Source of the DNA: Inia geoffrensis
Taxonomy: Eukaryota; Chordata; Mammalia; Artiodactyla; Iniidae
Direction of reading: 5' to 3'
Assembly (NCBI GenBank): GCA_036417435.1
Contig: CM070900.1
Coordinates: forward strand, 117,878,315-117,942,314
Length of the DNA stretch: 64,000 nucleotides
A model generated the notes under the pieces. The model had not been told where the DNA came from and ran no database searches. It saw only the letters and a program-made list of their open reading frames with translations. Positions 25,068 to 35,172 of the stretch are shown piece by piece. Positions within the stretch are counted from its first letter, which is position 1; each line of letters starts with the position of its first letter. Position numbers and translations under genes: made by a program.

Positions 25068-27436
25068 GACTTCCCCATCATTCTTTCCCACATCCCTTCT
25101 CTTCTTTCTCTCCTGCTTCTCATCTTGACTTACGTCACACATCAATCCACTCACCCAAGCTATTAGGTAAAACTATATACTGCTGTGTTTTTTAAGGTGA
25201 AAAGAACAATTACATATGGTTCAACCTAGTGGAAACCTCTCATCAGTACCTCTGACTTATTCCTCTATTCTGTTTACCTCATATCCAATTAGTCAAAAAG
25301 CCTTAACAATTCCAAATTCTCAATACCCTTTTATCTATCTAGTCTTTTCCCTTCTCGCTGTCAACATTCTTCCTCATTATGTCCTGTAGTAATTCCTGCA
25401 TTAGGTCTTCTAGCTTCACTGCTCTTCTATTTCCTTACACATCTGTAATAATTCCTCCCCAAACAGCTATGCTTGAAACCACATCTCAAAAACTGAAATG
25501 GTCCCATTGCTTACAGAATAAAATCTGAACTTTTGACACGACATTCAGTAATTCTTATGACTTTTCCAGTCTTCACAGGACTACTTGCCACTTCCTAAAC
25601 ACATCAAGCACATACTTTGAAGCCTCCATCCCTTTGATCATGCTAGTCTTTTCATTTGAAATGCCCTATTGCCTGCCTACGGAAATCCATGTCATTCTTC
25701 AATGCCTACCTCACGTGCTATCTCCTTGAACCTCTGGGCATAATTAATCTTCTTCTATCATACTCCCAACTTACTTCTTATAATCTTTTTTGATATTTTA
25801 TCTTACTGTAATATAGTTAGTCATTTTCACATCTATTTTTTCCATTAGATTGAAAAGTACTTGAGGACACGGGGCACGTTAAGCCATCTTCACATTCTCT
25901 ACTCTAGCCCTTGGCACAATGCTTTCAGCATGGTAGGCGTTGACAGGTGGGAGGCCAAGAAAAACAAATTTGTCAAAAATTCCTGCCTACGCTGAAATTC
26001 TCAAGTCATAATCCCTTACTGGAATCCACACGGAGAATGCCTTGCATTCTCTCATTCAAACTATTTCCTCAAGCTGCACTGTCCTCCCACCAGCATTCTA
26101 GAGATCTTTTATCACTCTTCCCTCCAGGGGACACTGTGACTCCAGGCTGAGCCCAAATGCCACCCCCTCAAAGGAATCTTCCAAAGACCATTCTGCCTAA
26201 AGCGATGTTTCAAGTCTAAAAATCATCTAGTATATGCCTTGTAGTCACATCTATTTTCTCAGTAGAAAAACTGAGTAGAAATATTAGTTCCCTCACCTGA
26301 ATACCCCAATACCTCCAACCTCTCCTACTCTGAACTTTCACAATATTGGCAATTTATACAAATTGCTGACACTCAAAGACATTGATTTGGTTGTTGCCTA
26401 TTCAGCACCCATCCCATTCGGGGAAAACACACTCACACCACCCTCTGGATACTCTTCCTCCCCCACTTCTGAGGAAGCTTTCATTTTCTTTGAAGAATGC
26501 AGCCTAGTCAAAATCGATCATTCCATGGTGAGCACCTGAACCAGGCAGAGTTCTTCACGCTGAAACTGACAGTCTTTTTCTGAAGGCAAAAGCTACAGGA
26601 AGCAAGGTCAAAGAAAGGGTTTTTGTTTATTTACTTGCTAGGTTTTCCACCACTTGGAAGACCCAGTCTATAATAAGAAAGAATGAAGGTGACAGGGCCA
26701 AACAGATAAAGAGATGAAACTAAAGATTCATGAGAACATTCCCCTGTTGCACTTATCTCTGAGATCCCAGTTACAAGCCTACCCTTCCCTTAGTTTAGCT
26801 GTTCATCTCACCCATCTATTACCTCTAGACCAGTTTTTTGATCTCCAGGTCCTTTCACATATTTAAAAAATTACTGGACCCCCAAGAAATGTGTTTATGT
26901 AGGTAGTTTCTATCAATACTAATAGAAATTAAAACTGAGTACATTCTAAATGTTTACTATTAATTTTAAATTAACACATAGTGGAGTTAATATTGTCAAT
27001 ATAGAAAACATATTCTTATACAAGATAACTATAATTTCCAAAAAACATTTAGTGAAAAGAGTAGCCTTATTTTAAATTTTATATACTCTTTCATAGCTCA
27101 CCTAATAGAAGACAGCTGGATTCTCATATCTGTTTCTGAATTCAATCAGTTGCTGTATATTGTTTTGGTTCATAGGTTACGAAAACTGCTACTCAATGAA
27201 GCTACTTAAAAGTTAAATAAAATGTACAATCTAACCACACCTATAAATGTTCCACTCTGCTATTAAAATCCATTGGTGTACCATTTATTCATGCGTATTT
27301 TGTAGCATTATGCAATAGCCACTTCGCAATGTTGGGTCACTGAGTTATGAAGATCTCCCAAGTGTTAACATGTTTTATTTTATAATATCAAAATATCACA
27401 TTCTTTATATCACCACTACACAATAAGGTAGGCTTG

Positions 27437-27967
27437 GGTTGTCTAAACTGCCTATCTCCCCCTTGCCCAGCTCCTAGGAGATAACCTCGAAGCCCTTGAA
27501 ATATCCTGCCCAGTAAGAGTGTCTTTGTTTACTGAGAACCTTGGGCCATGCCAGATCATTTATGCTAATATGATTTTTTGGTGGGGGATTTGGCCCACCT
27601 CTGAAGTCAAACTGATGCAGTAACTAAGGTCTGCCACAAGGGGGCGCCAGGCCCACATGACTACACCTTAATAAAAATTTTAAACCGCAAGGCTCAGGTG
27701 AGCTTTCCTGATTGGCAATACTTCACGTGTTGTCCCACATTGTTACTGAATTAAGCACTGTCTGTGTGACTTCACTGGGAAAGCAAAACTAGAAGCTTGC
27801 ATCTATTCTCTCCTGGACTCTGCCCTATGCACTTTCTTTCTTAGCTGATTTTAATGTGTCCTTTGGCTATAATAAACTGCTACTGTGAGTGTAACAGCTC
27901 TGCCGAGTTCTGTTTTTCCCTCTAGAAAATCACCGAATCTGAGGGTGGTTTTAGGAACCTCCAACAA
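27437..27967 (+). mobile_element. Solo LTR of an endogenous retrovirus-like element
   Basis: An LTR-like structure of about 530 bp ends ...GGTTTTAGGAACCTCCAACA. It has a promoter-like ACACCTTAATAAAAATTTT near 27665 and a polyadenylation signal CTATAATAAACTGC near 27870, followed by GAGTTCTG and GAATCTGAGGGTGG, a typical U5 end. There is no internal gag/pol/env sequence beside it, so it is a solo LTR. Family not assigned; the left boundary is uncertain. Confidence 0.7.
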
Positions 27968-28564
27968 CAGGCATCAATATAGCATGGGTGTCACAACTCT
28001 TTTCAGGTAGTAAGTGTAACCTTGAAGAAAAAGTGGCACTGTCTTCAAAAAAGTGATCTGACCCTGGGTTTGGTGGGGTGTTCTTCAATAAATAAAAAGC
28101 ATCACATGTGTACATTATACATCCTTTCTAGCTGACCACAGATTTGTTCTAGAGTTCAGCATAAAAGTTCTAATTTTTGTTTTGTTTTGTTTTAGTGAAA
28201 TGCCATATCCGTTGCTAATTCTAGCTATTATAGTTGCACATGTGAAAAATATCTATATTATAGTTTATGGATTGGTAGCATTTCAAATAAATGGTATATA
28301 TAAATACTGACCTGAATTTTTTTGAGATGCTTATCAATTGACATTTTTTCTCAGATCAAGAGTCTGAATTATTTTTTAATTATACCTTTTAATATTAGAT
28401 TTATTCTTTTAAATATATTAGGAATTTAAATATAAGCATGCAATTTTATCTTGGAACAAGAAAAGAATTCCTCACAAATGATTTTTCTCTTTGGAAAAAA
28501 TAAGCTGCAAAAATATCTGTTAAACTACATACAGTCTGTAAATGAGCGCAGCTCACTGACGCTT

Positions 28565-28587
28565 CATATACCTTCATAAGGTATATG
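28565..28587. repeat. Perfect short palindrome (10-bp arms, 3-nt loop)
   Basis: CATATACCTT - CAT - AAGGTATATG. It lies in the roughly 700-bp stretch between the solo LTR and the second half of hAT copy B. It could be the centre of a small foldback element, but the flanks do not extend the pairing clearly. Confidence 0.8.
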
Positions 28588-30549
28588 GAGCTTATAGGGT
28601 GTAATATTTCATCCAACTAGTTCTTATATTTTGAAAAAATGTTAAATAGTTTAATAATGCCATAAGAAATCTTTGCCCAGACAGAAAAATAGCATCAGAA
28701 AAGACATTAAGTATTTAGGAAGCTCTCAAACTTACAGTTGCAGATAACAAGGTTTCCAAAATTCTAATTTTTACTTGAATGCTCAAATTTTGCTTGAAAG
28801 CACCAAATACTGTCAGTTATTTCCCTTAGAGTAAGAGGCTCACTTTGTTCTTTTCCCAAAAAAGTTTCTGCCAAATACTCAAGTTTGCCTAACCAAGGTT
28901 TGTCTGTCAATCATTCTTTATAGTAAAATAGTGTGCCATAAAAGAAGAGGCCAGTTCAGCTCTCAGCTCAATCACACAACTCCTTTTCAAGACAAAGTAC
29001 TTAGGGATGCAGCATTATGTGAATTTTCCATTGCATCACACTAAATATTAAAAAGACATATGCTCAAGAATTGTAACTTAATAAAATTAATAATCTTCAC
29101 TGCTCCATCAAAGACATTCTTAATTGAAACTGGCTTTTTTCTTTTTCTTTACAAGTGTATGGCAGTGATAAATAAAATGCGTAGTAGTATATAGTTTGGT
29201 GACACTGCATTAATTTACACTGAAGTACCAGAAGTTTTTACCTCCTATTGCTTTGCACCATCAGTGCAAACGTCAACAAAATGAAAATGGTAAATAATGA
29301 CTTAGTATTATGAAAACCTTTACAGACCTCCGAAAGGGTCTCAAGGAACCCCAGGGTTCAAAGCCAATATCCTAGTCAAAGCAGACTACAAGAGTCCTAG
29401 GGAAGCTGTTCCAACTTCTTGAAGCATCTCAGCTAAGCCTGTCACCTTTAATATGGAAGACAAGGCCACTGCCAATATTATAACCAAAATTTTAATTCTT
29501 CCCTTTCCATTGCTTTATGCCAAGCTCACCCAGCCTCCATTAGTTATGAATTTTTGGTTGTCATTGTTTGTATATAAGATCAACTCTGTTATGAAGCACA
29601 CTATTTCCAAATATTTTAATTCAAACATTATTTTATTTTATTGACGTTTCAGTTTTTTTTAACTTCCTAGCTTTGACATCTTTCTCTGCTAATATTTTCA
29701 TGAATAATTCCATTCTCTTTAGATTAGTAATTTTTCTTTAGTTGAATTATAGGCTTATGGAATTCTTTAAAAATTCCTTAGTTTCCACTTGATGGTTTGA
29801 TTCCTTACCTTTAACATAATTTCAGCAATTATTTTGGAATGTCTTACAGATCACTCTAAATTATGCTCAAAGAAATGAACTTCAAGCCAGCCAATTATCA
29901 TCTAATTGACCTTCAAAGTCAATAAGTTCCTTGACATGACTTGCCATAGTGAACAATCTGAGCCTTTCCTCTAGTCAAAACATTACATATGCCTCCTTCC
30001 TCTTCCGCCCTAAAGCTTTCTCTCCAGATCACCCAGCCAGCAGCACATCTGTCAACCACCTCACACGCATCAATTCCAGAAAATGACCCTGCGGCACATA
30101 AAAACTGAATATGCAGTGGGAGGCATATTACAAAAAGTATTCATTAATAGTCCTGCCACAACCAATTAGCTGTTTGGAAAGTCATCAGGCAAAGATTTCC
30201 AAACAAAATACACAAAATAAGTGCAGGAGAAATTAAATAATTATTTTTTAATCAAACTATAAAAACTATAGGTTTACATATAAATCTTAATATGATAATC
30301 CATGATTAAAAGCCAAAAAAAAGCTACAAAGATTGAGATTTGACAGCACAAAAACTTAGTATGTCAAAATAAAAGTAAGCAAAATTTTAAATGCACATAT
30401 GTGCTCATATAACACACACAAGGAACATCACTGTAGTTGTTTTCAATTCCAAAAGATTAGATAAAAATTAATAGAGATCTGAGTAAACAAACTATGTACA
30501 TCCAATAGAAAACTATGTAGCTACTTAAAAGAATAACCCAATGTACACA

Positions 30550-30850
30550 AGTACAAAATCTCCTCAATGAGTCCTATTCTGACTACCCTAATTAAAATTT
30601 GCACCCTCCTTTCTGGCACTATTAATACCCCTTTATCCTATCCAATTTTTTCTTCTTTTTTTTTTTTTTACCATAGCACTTATTACCTCTAATATTTTGT
30701 ATGATTTATTTACTATGTTTATGTCTTTCCCCCAGCAAAATGTAACCGCCAAAGAAGCAAGTATCTTCATCTGTTCATTCATTTATCCTAAGCACCTAGA
30801 ACAGTACCTGGTATACAATAGGTCCTAAAAAGTTTATCTGTTAAATAAAT
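30550..30850 (+). repeat. L2 LINE 3' end, plus orientation
   Basis: CTCAATGAGTCCTATTCTGA, TTTGCACCCTCCTTTCTGGC, CCATAGCACTTATTACCTCT and AGCACCTAGAACAGTACCTG in order are the L2 3' end. A T-run at about 30655 interrupts it. Confidence 0.8.
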
Positions 30851-31150
30851 AAATACACAAAAAAGTGACATAGTTGAGCTTAGAAAGTATAACTAGAACA
30901 CTGAGAGCCAATGGTAGACAGGGATTTTTTTTTTTTTTAACTAAAGAATAATTTTGTATACATTTCTATACATACTGCATTTTTTACCCTGTGTGCAGGT
31001 ATATATTGCCTACTGAAAACTTAATAATCTTAATGCTCATAACAATATGTATTCAATATTATACATATATGTGTGTAAATAAAAATATATATTATGTATA
31101 TACTATATAATAGCAATGGCTACTACTAAGAACAGTGAGATTAGGGAGCT

Positions 31151-31492
31151 ATGAAGAAATGGAGTAGACATTTTCCTGTATTTTTTTTTTTTTCACAAGA
31201 GGTATTTATTAATTCTTGTCACATTACTTGCAGCAGAATAATCCTCCAACTAAGAAAACCAGAAATGGCAAATAGAATACAAGAAAAAAAAAAAGAGGTT
31301 TGTCCATCTGAAGTCATTCAAGAACTGTTAAGGCAATTAGAATCTGAGGAGCCAAAATTTCAGAGAAAGTCAGAGTGCCGTTCAGTAGCCACTTGTCTAC
31401 CCTTCCCCTCAGAGTATTTGCTGACTGCAGTCACAAAGCAAGAGGCTGATAATCCATGCAAAAGACCACTTCTTCTGCCTGGGTCCCAGTAG
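31151..31492 (+). other. Unidentified 113-codon open frame
   Basis: The reading frame opens at an ATG followed by a T-run-encoded Phe stretch and contains KPEMANRIQEKKKEVC, then SEVIQELLRQLESEEPKF. The second half looks less biased than most chance frames here, but I recognise no domain. It lies antisense to RASA1 in intron 1, next to L1 debris, so it may be an L1 fragment, part of an unrecognised repeat or a decayed retrocopy. I do not claim it is a gene. Confidence 0.25.
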
Positions 31493-31799
31493 GAGGAAAG
31501 GGATCCAGTAGAGCTTTTCGACAGTCTCACAAAGCTAGTGAAACATATTAGAGACTTGAAGGGCCAGGATTCCCGTTATAAAGGAAACAGAAAATTGAAC
31601 CATAGTCTGAACTAATTCCCTCCTAGAGACTGAATTCTGAAGCTAAAGGGATAAGAAGCTCAGCAAAAACTGCAAAGCAAAATGAAGTATTGGAAAATTT
31701 TGTGATTAAAGTAATTTGACTGCATTCTATCTGCTTAGCAGAGGAAAAGGTGAGCCATCTTCTATATCGAATTATCATTCAGATCATCTATAAACTGTC

Positions 31800-32497
31800 A
31801 AACAGGTCTGGCACTTAATTAAAAAATTAACAGCATGCCAAGAGACAGGACCCAATAAAATGAAACAAATAAGCAAAATAAAACAAAGATACAATATAAA
31901 ACTTCAGAAAAAAAATCAACGTTGGTTCTTGGAAAGACTAATAACTTGGAGAAATTCTAAAAAGACTGATCAGAAAAAGAAAAATGTCACAAATTATCAG
32001 ACTCACAAGTGAATTAATTTGAAATTAATAAACAGAGACTTTAATAATCCAAGAAAATATGTGAAAAGGTAAAGCTGGAATTTAGCCACAAAATTGTAAA
32101 GATTAAAAAGTAGTTGAGGGGCTTCCCTGGTGGGACACAGTGGTTGAGAGTCCGCCTGCCAATGCAGGGGACACGGGTTTGTGCCCCAGTCCAGGAAGAT
32201 CCCACATGCCACAGAGCAGCTGGGCCCATGAGCCATGGCCACTGAGCCTGCGCGTCCGGAGCCTGTGCTCCGCAACGGGAGAGGCCACAACAGTGAGAGG
32301 CCCGTGTACTGCAATAAAAAAAAAAAAAGTAGTTGAATTTACAAAATTAAGGACTAAGTATATATTAGAGTAACAGCAGATTAGGTATATTTTAAAAAAC
32401 CTAATAAATGGACAACTTTCATAGAAAGTATCTTTACTGAAGCACAAAAAGAAAAGGACAGAATATAGAGAAAAGAGTATATAAGATAAATGGGACA
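31800..32497 (+). mobile_element. Old L1 ORF2 fragment (plus)
   Basis: TTGGTTCTTGGAAAGACTAA and AAAGACTGATCAGAAAAAGA match the L1 ORF2 stretch normally reading AGCTGGTTCTTTGAAAAGAT then GACCAAGAAAAA. A CHR-1 SINE (32118-32323) has inserted within it. Boundaries are approximate. Confidence 0.6.
32118..32323 (+). mobile_element. CHR-1 SINE with 13-bp target duplication
   Basis: GGGCTTCCCTGGTGGGACAC head and a body ending AGTGAGAGGCCCGTGTACTG plus A tail. Flanked by AAAAAGTAGTTGA at 32105-32117 and 32324-32336. Antisense to RASA1. Confidence 0.95.
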
Positions 32498-32835
32498 AGG
32501 ACTTCCCTGGTGGCGCAGTGGTTAAGAATCTGCCTGCCAATGCAGGGGACACAGGTTCAAGCCCTGGTCCGGGAAGATCCCACATGCCGTGGAGCAACTA
32601 AGCCCGTGTGCCACAACTACTGAGCCTGCGCTCTAGAGCCCGTGAGCCACAACTACTGAGCAGTGTGCCGCAACTCCCAAAGCCTGCGTGCCTACAACCC
32701 ATGCTCTGCAACAAGAGAAGCCACTGCTATGAGAAGCCCACGCTCACCACAATGAAGAGTAGCCCCCGCTCACCCCTGTGCGCAGCAATGAAGACCCAAA
32801 GCAGCCAAAAATAAATAAATAAATATATGAAAGAA
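32498..32835 (+). mobile_element. Long-form CHR SINE with perfect 15-bp target duplication
   Basis: The head AGGACTTCCCTGGTGGCGCA leads into an extended body with repeated GAGCCACAACTACTGAGC-type units, and the element ends GCAGCCAAAAATAAATAAAT. It is flanked by AAGATAAATGGGACA at 32483-32497 and 32836-32850. It is about 120 bp longer than the CHR-1 form and matches the copy at 38258. Confidence 0.94.
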
Positions 32836-32999
32836 AAGATAAATGGGACATAACTTTTTAAGTGGTTATTTATGTGGCATCTCAGAAGGAGGAGGAAGAG
32901 AATGGAGCAAAGGCAAAATGTGAAGAGAAAATAGCCAAGAATTTTCCAAATCCAATGAAAGATATCAACCCAAAGATGAGAGAGACAGAGACTGAGACA

Positions 33000-33072
33000 C
33001 AGAGACAGAAAGAAAGAAAGAAAGAGAAAAAGAGAGAGAGAGGGAGGGAGGAAGGAAGAAAGAAAAAGACAA
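33000..33072 (+). repeat. Purine-rich (GAAA)n/(GA)n tract
   Basis: An AGAAAGAAAGAAAGA-type run passes to AGAGAGAGAGGGAGGGAGGA within the old L1. The frames it opens (32862-33101 plus, 32727-33083 minus) are artefacts of base composition. Confidence 0.9.
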
Positions 33073-33995
33073 GACTGCCTCATCTAGGTACGTTACAGTA
33101 AAGATGCTAAAAACCAAAGACAAGACTAAATTTTAAAAGCACTCAGAACAAAAAGACATTATATTCAAAGAAAGAATAAAACTCCTCACTGACTCTGCTG
33201 GAAGCAAGAGACTAGACTATCTTTACATTTTTAAAGGAAAATAACTGCAAACATAGAATTTTATGCCCAAGACAATATCCTTCAAAAACCAAAACTAGCA
33301 TGTTTTTAGATAAACAAAGCAAATTTGTTGACAGTTGATGTTTAGCAAAAGAAATACTCAAAGAAGTTCTATAGGAAAAAAAAAAAGGTTCCCACGGAAA
33401 AGCATGGAAATGTAGTAAAAAGTAAAAAAGGTAAATATATGGGTAAATCTAAATAAACACTGACTGTACAAAGCAATACTATCTAATGAGTACTGAAGCA
33501 TAAATGAAAATTCACAACAATAATGTAAAAAGCAGGAGAAGCATAAGTAGAGTGTTCTAAGTTCTTAGTGTTGTTAAGGAAGTGGTAAGAGTAAATATTT
33601 TACATAGATTGCAATAAGTCAATGATATGTGTTGTAATCTCTAGGGCAACCACTAAAAGATCAAGATTGTCAGAAAGGATAAAAAATAAAACACACTTGT
33701 AAGAGATATATCTTAAATAACGAACACAGGAAAAGTTGAAAGTGAAAGGATGGAAAAAGTTATACCATGCTAGCAAAATCAAATGAAAAATGATGTCAGA
33801 CAAACTAGATTTTAAGGCAAGAAGTATTATTACAGATAATAAGGGGCATTTCATAATAATTAAGGGACCAATTCACCAGGAATTGAAGCTAAGCTGGTGG
33901 TGCATATACCCAATAATGGAACATCAAAATATAAAGCACAGTAGGTTGGGAAACTTTAACATGCTCCTCTTAATAGTTCTTAAAAAAAGCAAACA

Positions 33996-34206
33996 GGGCT
34001 TCCCTGGTGGCGCAGTGGTTGAGAGTCCGCCTGCCGATGCAGGGGACAGGGGTTCGTGCCCCGGTCTGGGAAGATCCCACGTGCCGCGGAGCGGCTGGGC
34101 GCGTGAGCCATGGCCGCTGAGCCTGCGCGTCCGGAGGCTGTGCTCCGCAATGGGAGAGGCCACAACAGTGAGAGGCCAGCGTACCGCAAAAAAAAAAAAA
34201 AAAAAA
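33996..34206 (+). mobile_element. CHR-1 SINE
   Basis: GGGCTTCCCTGGTGGCGCAG head, box-B-like GGGGTTCGTGCCCCGG, an 18-base A tail. Inserted in the old L1. Antisense to RASA1. Confidence 0.96.
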
Positions 34207-35097
34207 GAACAGTAAACATATGACCAAGATTCATAAATATAATGTAAAGACCTACACAGAAATAACATCTGATTACAAAAGAACATATATTCCTTTCAAG
34301 TGAACATGCAACATTTATCAAAACTGCCATATTCTAAATCAAAAAGGAAGCCTCATTTCAAAGGACTGATATCATTCAGAGTATGTTCTCTGGACTTAAT
34401 GATACTAACAAGTCACTAAAACAAAATTTAAAGTAACAAAAAACACTACATACAGCTATTTGGAAATTAAGCAATATACCTCCTAACTACTGAATCAAAG
34501 AAGAAATCACAATGGAAAATAGGGAGTATTTAAATAAATGATAATGAAGATAGGATGTAGAAGAAGTTGTGACATGCAGCCTAAGCTATACTTAACAGTT
34601 AAATCTGTAGCCCTAAATGCTTATATCAAAAAAGGAGAATGACAATAATTATTTAAGTATCTACCTCAAGAAATTAGAGAAAGAACAAAAAGTTAAATCT
34701 GAAAAAGGCAGAAAGTAGAAAAGAACAGAATTAATGAATTCAAAAGCAAAGGTATAACAAAACTTCAGACAGCAAATCAGAAGCTGGTTTCAGGAAAGAT
34801 TAACAAAATTGTTAATTCTAGAAAAACTAATCAAAAGAAAAAAGTCATAAATTCTCATTTTCAGTAATGAAAAGGGAGAAAAATCAAAGGTCCTACAGAA
34901 GAACAATTGATACAAATGATAGTTACACTATCATTTATCAAGACTTATTGAAAAGACAAACAAGTAAACCAAAGGAATAAAATTGAGGTGTAACAGGCTC
35001 ACACATAGCCTGCCATTAATTTATGACAATAATAAACCTGAAAAATACGGTCATTCAGATAATGCTGCTGGGTCAACTGGATATCAATATTTTAAAA

Positions 35098-35172
35098 AGG
35101 AGGAGGGGGGAATGAGGGGGGAGGGGGAAGAAAGGAAGAGGAGAGGAAGGAGGTGGAGGAAGGAGGATGAAG
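35098..35172 (+). repeat. Purine-rich tract (G/A)
   Basis: GGAGGAGGGGGGAATGAGGG, GGGAGGGGGAAGAAAGGAAG and so on: an almost pure G/A strand with mirror-like character, lying at the junction where the old L1 lacks its ORF2 middle. Confidence 0.85.

Larger units (their letters stand above)
24550..25935 (+). repeat. L2 LINE 3' region, about 1.4 kb, plus orientation
   Basis: The order matches L2: GGATAATTCCCAAATTGTTC, AATGGCACCAGCATCTTTCC, TGATTCCTTCCTATCTCTCT, TTACAGAATAAAATCTGAAC, GCACATACTTTGAAGCCTCC, CCCTTGGCACAATGCTTTCA near the end. It is interrupted by a CA microsatellite (24769-24818) and a short L1-tail-like scrap (about 25026-25067). An additional L2-like pyrimidine-rich tract continues to about 26360. 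Open frames at 24849, 24963 and 25947 are within it. Confidence 0.75.
26830..29380 (-). mobile_element. hAT-Charlie-family transposon remnant, copy B, split by insertions
   Basis: It is colinear with copy A at 13925-15310. Shared landmarks include GGATTCTCATATCTGTTTCT, TATTTAGGAAGCTCTCAAAC, CTGTCAGTTATTTCCCTTAG and GGGTCTCAAGGAACCCCAGG. The colinearity is broken between about 27420 and 28685 by a solo LTR and about 700 bp of other sequence. It decayed long ago; no transposase frame survives. Confidence 0.75.
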
